64,000 nucleotides of DNA from Bacillus spizizenii TU-B-10 (GCF_000227465.1 NC_016047.1:1131001-1195000), one strand, 5' to 3'; positions 1 through 9,952 are shown, numbered from the stretch's first letter. The notes: generated from the sequence alone by a model not told the origin. A program made the numbers and translations.

Positions 1-800
1 CCGGCATAGGGCAGCTGTATTGATTGATAAGGGATTCTGATCATCTGTTTCTCTGCCAATTCACGCTTTACTGTAGATAAGGGCAGAAATGAAACTCCAA
101 GTCCTTCCTTGATAAACCGTTTCGTTATATGTGTTTGTGTCACTTTCATTGTTCTCACAAATGGAAATGTCACTCTGACTTGACGGAGCAAGTCGTCCCA
201 GTAATCAGGATGATTGTGGGTCAAAAGCAGGTACTGCTCGAGCACCTCTTTGGCATCAATTTCTTTGTCATCTATGAAACGCTGATCAGGGGGGGCAACA
301 AGGACAACAGGGTCTTTATATAAACAGTGGCAGGTTAAAGAGGAAGACTGTACCTTTAAACAGCTCAGTCCGATATCTGCTTCCCCGGCTTTAATCTGCG
401 ACGCGATTTCTGCCGATTCGAAAATCGTAACTGCCATTTCTGTTTCCGTATTCATCGCTGTGTACCGCTTCATGACAGAAGGAAGCACAGTATCTGCGAT
501 AAGCGGAGAAACTGCGAGCTGTAAGGTTTGAGAGTAGCCTTGTCTCACTCTGTGAAGCTCTGCCATGCTGTTTTCGTAATCATCAAGAAGCCGCAGCGCA
601 TACGGCAAATAAGCCCTGCCTTCATCAGTCAGCTGGATCTGCCTGCCTTTTCGCTCGAACAGCTTGCAGCTGATTTCTTTTTCTAATTGCTTGATATGTA
701 CGGTCACAGTGGGCTGAGATAAAAAAAGCGTTTCCGCTGTTTTTCGGAAGTTTTCATATTTCGCAGCGGTCACAAAGGTGTGAAGCCATTTGAAATCCAT
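1..800 (-). CDS. citR: CitR, LysR-type regulator of citA (3' part outside the window)
   Basis: The reading frame starts at an ATG at 800 and stays open to the window edge, giving about 266 codons of a protein I recall as about 291 residues. The N-terminal 60 residues form a LysR-type winged helix, including SQPTVTVHIKQLE, followed by a substrate-binding-like effector domain. CitR represses the divergently transcribed citrate synthase gene citA, whose start lies 108 bp away. The A+T-rich gap between them must hold both promoters and the operator. The identity rests on family match plus the citR-citA arrangement. Confidence 0.93.
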   Translation of the reverse strand, partial: MDFKWLHTFVTAAKYENFRKTAETLFLSQPTVTVHIKQLEKEISCKLFERKGRQIQLTDEGRAYLPYALRLLDDYENSMAELHRVRQGYSQTLQLAVSPLIADTVLPSVMKRYTAMNTETEMAVTIFESAEIASQIKAGEADIGLSCLKVQSSSLTCHCLYKDPVVLVAPPDQRFIDDKEIDAKEVLEQYLLLTHNHPDYWDDLLRQVRVTFPFVRTMKVTQTHITKRFIKEGLGVSFLPLSTVKRELAEKQMIRIPYQSIQLPYA

Positions 801-908
801 TTCTATTCTCCCTCTGATTAATATTTTTAATTAATTCCCTTTAAAATATTCAATATTTTTTAAATATTATATTTACTATAATAACAGAAAAGGATAGGGG
901 GAATACAA

Positions 909-2009
909 ATGGTACATTACGGATTAAAGGGAATTACATGTGTGGAGACATCTATCAGCCATATTGATGGTGAAAAAGGCCGTCTGATTTACAGAGGCCA
1001 TCATGCAAAAGACATCGCGCTGAATCATAGCTTTGAAGAAGCCGCTTATTTGATTTTATTTGGAAAACTGCCGTCACCTGAAGAGTTGCATACATTTGAA
1101 GGTAAGCTGGCTGCGGAGCGGTACCTGCCGGAACACATCGAGCGCTTGATTCAGTCACTGCCAAACAACATGGACGACATGTCGGTGCTGAGAACGGTTG
1201 TTTCAGCATTGGGGGAAAATGCATACTCGTTTCAACCAAAAACTGAAGAAGCGATTCGGCTGATTGCAATCACGCCTTCTATCATTGCGTACAGAAAACG
1301 ATGGACGCGCGGTGAACAGGCAATTGCGCCATTTTCCCAGTACGGACATGTCGAAAACTACTATTATATGCTCACAGGTGAACAGCCTTCAGAGGCAAAA
1401 AAGAAAGCGCTTGAAACATATATGATCCTGGCCATAGAGCACGGCATGAACGCATCCACTTTTTCGGCACGGGTCACATTATCCACAGAGAGTGATTTAG
1501 TGTCTGCCGTCACTGCTGCTCTCGGCACGATGAAAGGCCCGCTGCACGGAGGCGCTCCTTCTGCGGTAACAAAAATGCTTGAAGACATTGGAGAAAAAGA
1601 AAATGCTGAAGCATATCTGACAGAAAAACTCGAAAAAGGAGAGCGCCTGATGGGATTTGGCCATAGGGTGTACAAGACGAAGGACCCGCGGGCAGAAGCT
1701 TTGCGGCAAAAAGCAGAAGAGGTGGCCGGCAATGACCGCGATCTTGATCTTGCGCTGCATGTAGAAGCAGCAGCGATTCGTTTGCTTGAAATCTACAAAC
1801 CGGGACGTAAGCTGTATACAAATGTTGAATTTTATGCGGCGGCTGTCATGAAGGCGATTGATTTTGAGGATGAATTGTTTACACCGACCTTTTCAGCAAG
1901 CAGAATGGTAGGATGGTGTGCCCATGTGTTGGAGCAGGCAGAAAACAACATGATCTTCCGTCCATCAGCGAAATATACAGGCTTCATTCCTGAAGAAGTT
2001 CTTTCTTAA
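909..2009 (+). CDS. citA: Citrate synthase I (minor isozyme)
   Basis: This 366-residue citrate synthase condenses acetyl-CoA with oxaloacetate at the entry of the TCA cycle. Conserved active-site segments GPLHGGAP (near residue 212) and GFGHRVYK (near 250) supply the two histidines. At the position of the catalytic aspartate, in the family motif NVDFY, this protein reads NVEFY with Glu307. A purine-rich Shine-Dalgarno lies about 8 nt upstream of the ATG. In B. subtilis the main enzyme is CitZ, and CitA is a minor isozyme repressed by CitR, which is encoded divergently here. Confidence 0.95.
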   Translation: MVHYGLKGITCVETSISHIDGEKGRLIYRGHHAKDIALNHSFEEAAYLILFGKLPSPEELHTFEGKLAAERYLPEHIERLIQSLPNNMDDMSVLRTVVSALGENAYSFQPKTEEAIRLIAITPSIIAYRKRWTRGEQAIAPFSQYGHVENYYYMLTGEQPSEAKKKALETYMILAIEHGMNASTFSARVTLSTESDLVSAVTAALGTMKGPLHGGAPSAVTKMLEDIGEKENAEAYLTEKLEKGERLMGFGHRVYKTKDPRAEALRQKAEEVAGNDRDLDLALHVEAAAIRLLEIYKPGRKLYTNVEFYAAAVMKAIDFEDELFTPTFSASRMVGWCAHVLEQAENNMIFRPSAKYTGFIPEEVLS

Positions 2010-2020
2010 CATATTTTGTC

Positions 2021-2046
2021 GTTTATTCGCTTCTATGGCGTGGTAA
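2021..2046 (+). promoter_or_regulatory. SigB-type promoter of yhdF
   Basis: GTTTAT (2021-2026) and TGGTAA (2041-2046) are separated by 14 nt. They resemble the SigB consensus GTTTAA / GGGTAT (5/6 and 4/6 matches). The start codon follows 36 nt downstream. I recall yhdF as a general-stress gene, which agrees. Confidence 0.55.
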
Positions 2047-2082
2047 CGTTCAGTATCAACCACATGTCTAGGAGTGATGAAT

Positions 2083-2952
2083 ATGAACCCAATGGACAGA
2101 CAAACAGAAGGGCAAGCGCCGCAGCATCAGGACAGACAGCCGGGCATTGAGTCAGAAATGAACCCGCTGCCTCTGTCAGAGGACGAGGATTATCAAGGGA
2201 GCGGAAAGCTGAAAGGAAAAGTCGCGATCATTACCGGGGGCGACAGCGGAATAGGGAGAGCAGCTGCTATTGCGTTTGCTAAAGAAGGGGCTGATGTCTC
2301 CATTCTATACTTAGATGAGCATTCGGACGCAGAAGAAACGCGTAAACGGATCGAAAAGGAAAATGTCCGCTGTCTGCTTATCCCGGGAGATGTCGGGGAC
2401 GAGAACCATTGTGAACAAGCTGTGCAGCAAACCGTAGACCATTTTGGCAAACTTGATATATTGGTGAACAACGCCGCTGAACAGCATCCGCAGGACAGCA
2501 TTCTCAATATTTCAACAGAACAGCTGGAAAAAACATTTCGCACAAACATTTTTTCCATGTTTCATATGACGAAGAAAGCTTTGCCTCACTTGAAAGAGGG
2601 GAGTGCAATTATTAATACGACTTCGATTACCGCTTATGAAGGGAATACGGCGTTAATTGATTACTCCAGCACAAAGGGTGCGATTGTCTCCTTTACGCGA
2701 TCCATGGCGATGTCGCTTGCGGATAAAGGCATCAGAGTGAATGCGGTAGCGCCCGGCCCGATTTGGACACCGCTTATTCCGGCGACATTCCCTGAGGAAA
2801 AAGTGAAACAGCACGGTTTGGATACCCCAATGGGAAGGCCGGGACAGCCGGTTGAGCATGCAGGCGCCTATGTCCTGCTGGCATCTGACGAATCTTCCTA
2901 TATGACAGGGCAGACCATTCATGTGAATGGCGGCCGTTTTATTTCATCATAA
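2083..2952 (+). CDS. yhdF: YhdF, short-chain dehydrogenase/reductase
   Basis: A 289-residue NAD(P)-dependent oxidoreductase of the classical SDR family with a roughly 45-residue hydrophilic N-terminal extension. The cofactor loop GGDSGIGRAAA, the NNAAEQ segment and the catalytic YSSTK motif are all present, so it should be active; the substrate is unknown. I chose the ATG at 2083 because AGGAG lies 8 nt upstream. In-frame GTG and ATG codons at 2074 and 2077 overlap that Shine-Dalgarno. It is a single gene between citA and bcaP with a SigB-like promoter and its own terminator. Confidence 0.9.
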   Translation: MNPMDRQTEGQAPQHQDRQPGIESEMNPLPLSEDEDYQGSGKLKGKVAIITGGDSGIGRAAAIAFAKEGADVSILYLDEHSDAEETRKRIEKENVRCLLIPGDVGDENHCEQAVQQTVDHFGKLDILVNNAAEQHPQDSILNISTEQLEKTFRTNIFSMFHMTKKALPHLKEGSAIINTTSITAYEGNTALIDYSSTKGAIVSFTRSMAMSLADKGIRVNAVAPGPIWTPLIPATFPEEKVKQHGLDTPMGRPGQPVEHAGAYVLLASDESSYMTGQTIHVNGGRFISS

Positions 2953-2960
2953 TGAACGAA

Positions 2961-2987
2961 AACCAGCATGATGGCTGGTTTTTTTAT
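2961..2987 (+). terminator. Terminator after yhdF
   Basis: AACCAGC (2961-2967) pairs with GCTGGTT (2974-2980), followed directly by a run of T. Confidence 0.85.
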
Positions 2988-3019
2988 GTTAGGAGAAATT
3001 TAAAAATAAAAATTTGTCG

Positions 3020-3065
3020 ATTTTTCTAACAATTCTGTTTTCATTTTTGTGATTTTATATATAAT
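3020..3065 (+). promoter_or_regulatory. bcaP promoter with CodY-like box
   Basis: TATAAT at 3060-3065 has a weak -35 (TTTTCA, 3038-3043) 16 nt upstream. A sequence at 3020-3034 matches 12 of 15 positions of the CodY consensus AATTTTCWGAAAATT and lies just upstream of the -35. A second, weaker candidate is at 3142-3156 (11/15). CodY repression of bcaP is established in B. subtilis. The box assignment here is mine. Confidence 0.55.
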
Positions 3066-3204
3066 ATTGAATAGGAGAAAGGAATGATTTGCGACCGGTA
3101 CAAATAGAGTAGAAAAAAAGAAAAATGACCAATGTCGCTCATGAATTCAGAAAATTCAAATAAAATATATAAAAATAGATCATTAGTCTAGGAGTTGAAG
3201 GGGA

Positions 3205-4602
3205 ATGAAAGGGAGCGTATTTAGGAAGAAAAGCATACAGGATTTAATTGCTGCGACGAGTGGTGAAAAATCTTTAAAAAGAGAATTAGGGGCATTCGAT
3301 TTAACATTGCTTGGAATCGGAGCCATTATTGGCACAGGGATTTTTGTGCTGACGGGAACAGGTGCAGTCACGGCCGGTCCTGGGCTGACCATTTCATTTG
3401 TTGTGGCGGCGCTGGCTTGTTTATTCGCCGCCCTGTCTTACGCAGAATTTGCTTCAAGTGTGCCTGTTTCGGGTTCGGTGTATACATTCACTTATGCGAC
3501 ATTGGGTGAGCTTATGGCCTTTATTATCGGGTGGGATTTAATTTTGGAATACATGCTGGCGGTAAGTGCAGTGTCAGTCGGCTGGTCTGGTTATTTCCAA
3601 TCGTTTTTATCAGGGCTCGGCATTCATCTTCCGGTTGCTTTAACAGCGGCACCGGGGGCAGTGAAAGGCACCTTTACCATGTTTAATCTGCCTGCATTCG
3701 TCATTGTAATGGCGATAACGTTTTTGCTTTATTTAGGCATTAAAGAATCTAAAAGAGTCAACAACATCATGGTCATCTTGAAAGTGCTGGTCGTTCTGCT
3801 GTTTATCGCTGTGGCAGCCGTTTACGTGAAGCCGCATAACTGGCAGCCGTTTATGCCGATGGGCTTTGGCGGCGTATTCAGTGCAGCTGCGCTCGTATTC
3901 TTTGCTTTTATCGGATTTGATGCTGTATCCTCTGCTGCGGAAGAGACGAAAAATCCTGCGAAGGATCTGCCTAAAGGCATCATATTCTCTTTATTGGTTT
4001 GCACGATTTTATATGTCACCGTATCAGCGATCATGACAGGGGTTATCCCGTTTGCTCAGTTTGCGGGTGTGGATCATCCGGTTTCTCTCGTTCTTCAAAG
4101 CGCCGGGCAAAACTGGGTGGCAGGCATCATTGATATTGGCGCCGTTTTGGGAATGACAACCGTTATGCTCGTGATGCTTTATGGACAGACACGCGTCATG
4201 TTTGCCATGTCGCGTGACGGACTGGTGCCTGGCTCACTTTCTAAAGTACACCCAAAGCACAAAACACCTTATGTGGCCACTTGGTTTTTCGGAACGATGT
4301 CGGCGCTTCTCGGCTCACTTGTTCCGCTGGATGAACTTGCAAAGCTGGTAAACATCGGGACGCTGTCAGCGTTTGTGCTGATTTCTGTGGCAGTTATCGT
4401 TTTGAGAAAGAAACAGCCGGATCTTCCGAGAGCCTTTAAATGCCCAGGGGTTCCAGTGATCCCAGGCCTGGCGATTCTGTTCTGCCTGTTCTTAATTTTA
4501 AATCTTGGATGGGTGACGATTGTACGCTTCCTTGTGTGGCTGTTAATCGGCTTGGCAATCTATTTCCTGTATTCAAGAAAGCATTCAAAATTAAATCAAT
4601 AA
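3205..4602 (+). CDS. bcaP: BcaP, branched-chain amino acid permease (APC family)
   Basis: This 465-residue protein has about 12 membrane segments and the APC signature GAIIGTGIFVLTG near residue 40. It matches BcaP (YhdG), a proton-coupled importer of isoleucine, valine and, less well, threonine. The ATG at 3205 follows GAAGGGGA. A 252-bp A+T-rich region upstream contains the promoter and CodY-like sites. It is monocistronic, with a strong terminator directly after the stop. Confidence 0.92.
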   Translation: MKGSVFRKKSIQDLIAATSGEKSLKRELGAFDLTLLGIGAIIGTGIFVLTGTGAVTAGPGLTISFVVAALACLFAALSYAEFASSVPVSGSVYTFTYATLGELMAFIIGWDLILEYMLAVSAVSVGWSGYFQSFLSGLGIHLPVALTAAPGAVKGTFTMFNLPAFVIVMAITFLLYLGIKESKRVNNIMVILKVLVVLLFIAVAAVYVKPHNWQPFMPMGFGGVFSAAALVFFAFIGFDAVSSAAEETKNPAKDLPKGIIFSLLVCTILYVTVSAIMTGVIPFAQFAGVDHPVSLVLQSAGQNWVAGIIDIGAVLGMTTVMLVMLYGQTRVMFAMSRDGLVPGSLSKVHPKHKTPYVATWFFGTMSALLGSLVPLDELAKLVNIGTLSAFVLISVAVIVLRKKQPDLPRAFKCPGVPVIPGLAILFCLFLILNLGWVTIVRFLVWLLIGLAIYFLYSRKHSKLNQ

Positions 4603-4611
4603 TCTTTCGAT

Positions 4612-4648
4612 AAAAGAGAGCGGTGATTCAGGCCGCTCTCTTTTATAT
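4612..4648 (+). terminator. Terminator after bcaP
   Basis: A 12-bp perfect stem, AAAAGAGAGCGG (4612-4623) with its complement at 4633-4644, has a T-rich 3' arm. Confidence 0.9.
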
Positions 4649-4720
4649 TCTTGATCATGAATATATAGAAATGAAGACAAAAATAAGAGATAATATAGGC
4701 TGGAAAGGAAGTGACGTTTA

Positions 4721-6076
4721 TTGTCTGAGCAAAAACCAGTCCAATGGGCTTCGAAAATCGGTTTCGTCATGGCAGCCGCCGGCTCGGCCATCGGCTTGGG
4801 CGCGATATGGAAGTTCCCTTATGTAGCGGGAACCAATGGAGGAGGAGCCTTTTTTCTTATCTTTGTGTTATTTACCATCCTCTTAGGCTATCCGCTTTTA
4901 GTGGGGGAATTTCTTTTTGGAAGACGGAACCAGACGAATGCCATTGATGCATATAAAAAAGAAGCGCCGCGAACAGCTTGGTTTCTTACAGGGTGGGTCG
5001 GCGTAGCCGCATGTTTCTTAGTACTGTCGTTTTACAGTGTAATCGGAGGATGGATTTTGCTGTATATCTTGAAGACAGCATCAGGTTCACTGTCCGGACT
5101 TTCTCAAGCGCAGTATGGCACCCTTTTTGCTTCTATTATCCAAAATCCGGTGCAGACGCTCGCGGCTCAGTTTGTATTTATGGTGCTGACTGTCTTGGTA
5201 GTCGCCAGAGGGGTTCAAAAAGGGATTGAACGGGTCAGCGCGGTGATCATGCCGATTTTGTTTATATTGTTTATTCTTCTCGTTCTTCGGTCTCTCACAC
5301 TTAATGGTGCGATGGAAGGCGTGAAATTTTTGCTTGTGCCTCATTTCGGCGATCTGACTCCGGAATCCATATTATTCGCGCTGGGACAGGCCTTCTTTAC
5401 GTTAACACTGGGGGTTTCGGTGATGGTGACTTACAGCTCTTACTTGCCGAAAACACAAAATGTCCCTCGTTCGGCAGCCTCCATTGTCGTGATGAATATC
5501 ATTGTGACACTCTTGGCGGGTTTGGCCATTTTCCCGGCGGTTTTCTCATTCGGCTTTCAGCCAAATGAAGGTCCGACACTGCTATTTACAGTGCTTCCGG
5601 CCGTATTTGAACAGCTTCCGTTCGGCACGCTGTTTTTTATCGGCTTTCTCGTTGCGTTTTTATTTGCAGCCTTAACCTCAGCGTTTTCGATGGTTGAAAT
5701 TATTGTCGCCACAATCGGAAAAGGGAACGAAAAGAAGAGAAAAAAACTGTCATGGGCGAGCGGGCTTTTGATTTTCTTGGTCGGAATCCCTTGCTGCTTG
5801 TCGTATGGTGTATTGAGCGATGTCCACATATTTGGTAAAACGTTTTTTGACATTGCCGATTTTACCGTCAGCAATGTTTTAATGCCATTAGGGGCTCTGT
5901 TAATTTCTCTTTTTATCCCGCTCAAAATTTCGAAGCGCGAGCTCTGGGAAGAAATGAGAAGCGGATCAAATGCAGGTAAAGCATTCTTTTACACATGGTT
6001 TTATTTGCTTCGTTTTATCGTGCCATTAGCCATTATTATTGTATTCTTAAATTTAATCGGGATTTTATCCTTTTAA
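4721..6076 (+). CDS. yhdH: YhdH, sodium-dependent neurotransmitter-symporter-family transporter
   Basis: A 451-residue polytopic protein of the NSS (SNF/LeuT) family. The first membrane helix carries the Na+/substrate-site motif [14 protein letters not shown]. About 11-12 helices are visible, ending in a hydrophobic C-terminus. It probably imports an amino acid with Na+; the substrate is not determined. The start is TTG at 4721, preceded by AAGGAAGTGA. No other start in this frame has a comparable Shine-Dalgarno. The gene stands alone and ends at a bidirectional terminator shared with yhdI. Confidence 0.88.
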   Translation: MSEQKPVQWASKIGFVMAAAGSAIGLGAIWKFPYVAGTNGGGAFFLIFVLFTILLGYPLLVGEFLFGRRNQTNAIDAYKKEAPRTAWFLTGWVGVAACFLVLSFYSVIGGWILLYILKTASGSLSGLSQAQYGTLFASIIQNPVQTLAAQFVFMVLTVLVVARGVQKGIERVSAVIMPILFILFILLVLRSLTLNGAMEGVKFLLVPHFGDLTPESILFALGQAFFTLTLGVSVMVTYSSYLPKTQNVPRSAASIVVMNIIVTLLAGLAIFPAVFSFGFQPNEGPTLLFTVLPAVFEQLPFGTLFFIGFLVAFLFAALTSAFSMVEIIVATIGKGNEKKRKKLSWASGLLIFLVGIPCCLSYGVLSDVHIFGKTFFDIADFTVSNVLMPLGALLISLFIPLKISKRELWEEMRSGSNAGKAFFYTWFYLLRFIVPLAIIIVFLNLIGILSF

Positions 6077-6110
6077 AAAACAAGCTCCGTTTCCGGAGCT
6101 TGTTTTTTAT
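6077..6110. terminator. Bidirectional terminator between yhdH and yhdI
   Basis: ACAAGCTCCG pairs with CGGAGCTTGT and is flanked by an A run on the left and a T run on the right. It serves the two convergent genes. Confidence 0.88.
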
Positions 6111-7520
6111 TTAATAAGACGATATCAACGGCGCCCATGCCGTTTTCAGTTTTTCGATACCGAGCCTGATGTCCCCTTCTGACAAACCGCCATAACCGAT
6201 TAAGACAGAAACAAATGGCGGCTGTCCTTTATATGAGGGGGATACGGGATAGATGGTTACGCCGTTGTCGGCGGCAGCTTTAATCGCTTCTTCTTCACTG
6301 ACTGGAAACAAAAGCCGCAGCAGGATGTGAAGCCCGGAGTTTTTACCGAGAATCTCAACGCTGTTTCCCAGTTCAGAGCGTATGGCATCTAACAGGACAG
6401 CGTGTTTTTTTCGGTATAAGGCTCTCATTCTATTTACGTGCTTTTGCCACTCTCCGCTTTCGATGAAGTCTGCCAGTGCCATTTGTGAGTGGAAAGAGAC
6501 CGTTTGCTTCATTAACTGAGCGTTTTTTCTGACCGGTTCCATGAGTGCAGGGGGCAGAATCATGTAGCTGAGCCGCAAGGAGGGCAAAAGTGGCTTTGAA
6601 AAAGTGCCGAGATATATGACTCTGCCATTCGGATCAAGACCCTGCAAAGACGGAATAGGCTGGCCGCTGTAACGAAATTCTCCATCGTAATCATCCTCTA
6701 TAATGAACGAGTTTGCTTCTTTTGCCCATGCCAGCAGCTCCTGTCTGCGGGTTATCGTCATAATGGTCCCAAGCGGGAACTGATGCGAAGGAGTCGTATA
6801 CATGAGATACGGATTGTGGCGTTTAAGCTCACCCGACAGGACGCCTTCTTCATCAGAACAAATCGGAATGACATTCATGCGATTTGCTTCAAACATCCTT
6901 CTTGACCGGTGAAAACCCGGTTCTTCAAAACCGATTTTTGTTCCTGGCTCAAGCGTAAGGCAAAGAACCTGCAGAAGCACGGTTGTTCCTGCGCCAATAA
7001 TGATCTGCTCTGGCTCGCAATGTACTCCTCGTGACAGCCTGACAAAACGGGCAATCATGTGCCTGAGTTCAGGTTCTCCTTGTGGGTCGCCAGAGGTGTG
7101 AAACGATCCGGAATAGCGATCCAGACTTTTTGCCGTACTTTTTCTCCAGGCGTTAAAGGGGAAGTGGACATGATCAACATTGCCTTGATGAAAGTCAATA
7201 GCAGGTGCTTTATTTTCAATTATAACCTGTCGCATAGACTGCTGAAAATGGTCAGGAGCCGCCGGGAAGTCTGCTTCTACTCCCGCCGCGAACCAGCCGA
7301 TTTTTGGCTTGCTTTTGACATAGCCTTCAGCAGTTAATTGCTCGTAAGCACGTTCGATTGTTGCCGTACTGACACCGAGCGAGCCGGAGAGCCTGCGTTT
7401 TGACGGAAGCTTTGTTCCCTTCGTGATTCGCGCGTGTGAAATTTCTTGTTTGAAAAAGGTATAAAGCTGCTCATACAGCGGTGTTTTGCTTTTTTTATCA
7501 AGAAACGGCGTGATATCCAT
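6111..7520 (-). CDS. yhdI: YhdI, MocR/GabR-type regulator (GntR helix-turn-helix fused to aminotransferase fold)
   Basis: A 469-residue protein with an N-terminal GntR winged helix (about residues 15-80, including VSTATIERAYEQL) and a C-terminal class I aminotransferase-like domain. The PLP lysine is in GTFSKPLLPSLRLS. MocR-family proteins sense PLP or amino compounds and usually control a nearby gene. The divergently transcribed GNAT gene yhdJ, whose start is 109 bp away, is the natural candidate target, but that is inference. Confidence 0.87.
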   Translation of the reverse strand: MDITPFLDKKSKTPLYEQLYTFFKQEISHARITKGTKLPSKRRLSGSLGVSTATIERAYEQLTAEGYVKSKPKIGWFAAGVEADFPAAPDHFQQSMRQVIIENKAPAIDFHQGNVDHVHFPFNAWRKSTAKSLDRYSGSFHTSGDPQGEPELRHMIARFVRLSRGVHCEPEQIIIGAGTTVLLQVLCLTLEPGTKIGFEEPGFHRSRRMFEANRMNVIPICSDEEGVLSGELKRHNPYLMYTTPSHQFPLGTIMTITRRQELLAWAKEANSFIIEDDYDGEFRYSGQPIPSLQGLDPNGRVIYLGTFSKPLLPSLRLSYMILPPALMEPVRKNAQLMKQTVSFHSQMALADFIESGEWQKHVNRMRALYRKKHAVLLDAIRSELGNSVEILGKNSGLHILLRLLFPVSEEEAIKAAADNGVTIYPVSPSYKGQPPFVSVLIGYGGLSEGDIRLGIEKLKTAWAPLISSY

Positions 7521-7629
7521 CTCATATCTCCTTTGTATCTGGCATGGTCAACTTTTCTAATATTGGCTATTTGGCAAATGCCATTTATTCGCTATGATCA
7601 TTGTAACGAAAGGAAAGGGGATTGAGAAG

Positions 7630-8058
7630 ATGATTCATATGAAACAACTAACCACGATAGAAGAATGGGCCGAGTCGTATCCGGTAATGAGTGAATTGAG
7701 AACAGAACTGGATGAAGAGACATATTTACAAAGGCTTGAAGCCTGTGTGCAGAAAGAATCGTATATGCTGTTTGCCTTATATGAGGATACAGCAATCAGG
7801 GCGCTGTGCGGCGCGCTGCCGAGAGTTTCCATTCATAAAGGGGAGCACTTATGGATTGCGGATCTTGTGACAACCGCGCCTTGCCGATCAAAGGGATACG
7901 GCAAAATGCTTTTAGATTATGCCGCAGACTGGGCGAGAAAAGCCGGATTTGGCTTTGTCAGTCTTTCATCTGGCCTTCAGCGTAAAGACGCACACCGGTT
8001 TTATACAGACAAAATGGGTTTTACTATAGAAAGTTACCTGTTTCGAAAGCAGGTGTAA
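7630..8058 (+). CDS. yhdJ: YhdJ, GNAT-family N-acetyltransferase
   Basis: This 142-residue GNAT protein has the acetyl-CoA loop RSKGYGKMLLDYA near residue 90 and ends in a typical TDKMGF-type beta bulge. The ATG at 7630 is preferred because AAAGGGGATTGAG precedes it. An in-frame ATG 36 nt upstream would add 12 residues and has no clear Shine-Dalgarno. The substrate is unknown. It is divergent from the MocR-type regulator yhdI. Confidence 0.85.
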   Translation: MIHMKQLTTIEEWAESYPVMSELRTELDEETYLQRLEACVQKESYMLFALYEDTAIRALCGALPRVSIHKGEHLWIADLVTTAPCRSKGYGKMLLDYAADWARKAGFGFVSLSSGLQRKDAHRFYTDKMGFTIESYLFRKQV

Positions 8059-8059
8059 T

Positions 8060-8092
8060 TAAAAAAAGACGCCTGAAGAGGCGTCTTTTTCT
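8060..8092. terminator. Bidirectional terminator between yhdJ and yhdK
   Basis: AAAAAGACGCCT and AGGCGTCTTTTT form a stem with a short loop, with A and T runs on either side. Confidence 0.88.
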
Positions 8093-8093
8093 T

Positions 8094-8384
8094 TTAAAAG
8101 CCAAACTGTAAATTGGTATCTACAGATACAATGGTATACACACAAATGATCACAAAGAGATTCAAGATGACGCCGAGCAGGCCGGGGCCTGTGCGTCCTC
8201 TCTTGATGAAGAGTTCAATAACGCCAAACGGAACGGCAGCCATGGCGAACGGAAGCATTTGATAGGAATAAAATGTGACGTTGCTGATAATCGCCAAATT
8301 CAGTAAGAGCAGGGACAGAACCGCTGTCCCGACAGAGATCCAGCCGAATACATTGTGTTCTTTAAAAATTCTTACCAGTTCCAT
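8094..8384 (-). CDS. yhdK: YhdK, membrane partner of the SigM anti-sigma complex
   Basis: A 96-residue protein with three hydrophobic segments, consistent with YhdK, which acts with YhdL to hold SigM inactive at the membrane. Its start overlaps the 3' end of yhdL by 13 bp, so the two are translationally coupled. It is the last gene of the sigM operon and ends at a strong bidirectional terminator. Confidence 0.9.
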   Translation of the reverse strand: MELVRIFKEHNVFGWISVGTAVLSLLLLNLAIISNVTFYSYQMLPFAMAAVPFGVIELFIKRGRTGPGLLGVILNLFVIICVYTIVSVDTNLQFGF

Positions 8385-9448
8385 AATTCCACCTCGCCGA
8401 CATTCGCTGATTTTACAGATTTGTTTTTCAGCATGCGCTGGATTTCCTTGGTTGGTCCTGTAACGACCGACCCGTATACATTGACACCGTTTTTCTCGAC
8501 ATAATCCAATCGGTTATCCACATTCAGGTCTTTTCGTTTTGAAATGACCTGCGCCCATTTTTCGTGCTTGGACATGAATTTCAGGGCGTTGATAAACTGA
8601 TCGCCATTTGACTTGCCTTTTGTATTAAGTGCGGCCAAGAACTTTGAATCCTTCCCAGGATAGCCAAGAGGTTCTGTGTACACTGTCTCATTTGTATTTT
8701 TCTCTGTTTCAATTGCATTCCACAAGAAGCTCACATCATAGCCTTTGAACTTGTTATACACTTCTTTTGTCGGGTATGCACGGTCATATGAAAGATAGAC
8801 CTCGGAAACCGTTCCTTCAGGTAATGTCTTTAACGTTTTTTCTGCTTTTGCAGTTGTTTGTTCTGATGCATTTGATGGGTGTGTAAAGTAATGGCCGGTT
8901 TTATTCACTTCTAAGTCATAGTAGTTAACGGCCGGCGCTTTCACTTTATCATAAAACATTTCAACCCGTTCATTCCCTACGGCAGCTGTCTTCGTGCCGA
9001 TTTGCTTTTGCAGCGGGAATTCCGTATTCATGCCAAACAGCTTTACTTGGCTTTTCAGTCCGGATGTATCGACAAGAACATTCGGCATGGTCAGGGCTAC
9101 AGTGACTGCGGCGGTTTCCATAAACTCATTGCCAGTGCTGTGTTTTCCTCCCATTCCGTAATAGAGGTAGCTTCCCAGCGTACAAAGCGGCAAAATCATC
9201 AATGTCGAAATGACGGCAAGTACAGAAATTCGCAAATAAGACTTGCGTTTGCCGTAGGCTAAAATCGCTTTTTGTTTTTCAGGACTGATGCTGACATCCC
9301 AATCGTTATCGTCCTCTAGCTCGCTGTCAATCAGTTCCTGATACACTTCTAGCTTCTCAAGTTCTTCCTCAAATGCGGTCATTTCCTGGTCGCTCATTTC
9401 CCCATTTTTATATTGATCAAAACGCTTTTTAAATTCTTCATTCATCAT
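8372..9448 (-). CDS. yhdL: YhdL, anti-SigM factor
   Basis: This 358-residue protein has an acidic cytoplasmic N-terminus of about 75 residues, one membrane span (around residues 75-100) and a large extracytoplasmic domain. It binds SigM; loss of YhdL is lethal in B. subtilis because SigM becomes unrestrained. The ATG at 9448 follows GAGGTGTTA, and an in-frame GTG two codons earlier lies within that Shine-Dalgarno. The start overlaps the end of sigM by 11 bp. Confidence 0.92.
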   Translation of the reverse strand: MMNEEFKKRFDQYKNGEMSDQEMTAFEEELEKLEVYQELIDSELEDDNDWDVSISPEKQKAILAYGKRKSYLRISVLAVISTLMILPLCTLGSYLYYGMGGKHSTGNEFMETAAVTVALTMPNVLVDTSGLKSQVKLFGMNTEFPLQKQIGTKTAAVGNERVEMFYDKVKAPAVNYYDLEVNKTGHYFTHPSNASEQTTAKAEKTLKTLPEGTVSEVYLSYDRAYPTKEVYNKFKGYDVSFLWNAIETEKNTNETVYTEPLGYPGKDSKFLAALNTKGKSNGDQFINALKFMSKHEKWAQVISKRKDLNVDNRLDYVEKNGVNVYGSVVTGPTKEIQRMLKNKSVKSANVGEVELWNW

Positions 9449-9929
9449 TAACACCTCTATTATAAAGTGCTTTCAGCCGCTGTCTGGCGCGAAATAAAAC
9501 ACTTTTAAAATTCGCCTCTGAAATATTCATAATATGGGATGCTTCTTTGTAATTTAACTCTTTTAAATAATATAGCGTTAAGGCCTCCCGATAATTATCG
9601 GGGAGCTCGGACATATAACCAGTCAGCACTTCCTTTATCTCTACCTGATGGGCAGGGCTCTGAACAGCATTTTGAAAGAGGCTTCCGATCAAGTCATCAG
9701 ATATGGTTACTTCTTTCTTATGCTTTCTGACGTAATCAATGAAGGCGTTTCGCGCCACTTGAAAAAGCCAGGGCTTTACTTTGCTGTGATCATAGGAGTG
9801 AATGTGTATGTATGCCCGCATAAAGGTTTCCTGCAGCAAGTCTTCGGCAAGATGCTTGTCTTTAGTCATGGAGAGCAGGAACCTATAAACATCATTCATG
9901 TACATTTGGTAAATTTCATCGATCGTCAC
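9438..9929 (-). CDS. sigM: SigM, ECF sigma factor
   Basis: A 163-residue ECF sigma factor. Region 2 includes DLLQETFMRAY and region 4 is the C-terminal helix-turn-helix (NYKEASHIMNIS). It directs cell-envelope stress genes. The start is GTG at 9929, about 9 nt downstream of GGGGAG. It is the first gene of sigM-yhdL-yhdK and is preceded by an autoregulatory SigM promoter. Confidence 0.95.
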   Translation of the reverse strand: MTIDEIYQMYMNDVYRFLLSMTKDKHLAEDLLQETFMRAYIHIHSYDHSKVKPWLFQVARNAFIDYVRKHKKEVTISDDLIGSLFQNAVQSPAHQVEIKEVLTGYMSELPDNYREALTLYYLKELNYKEASHIMNISEANFKSVLFRARQRLKALYNRGVNDE

Positions 9930-9952
9930 TGCCTTTTCTCCCCTCTATCTTA

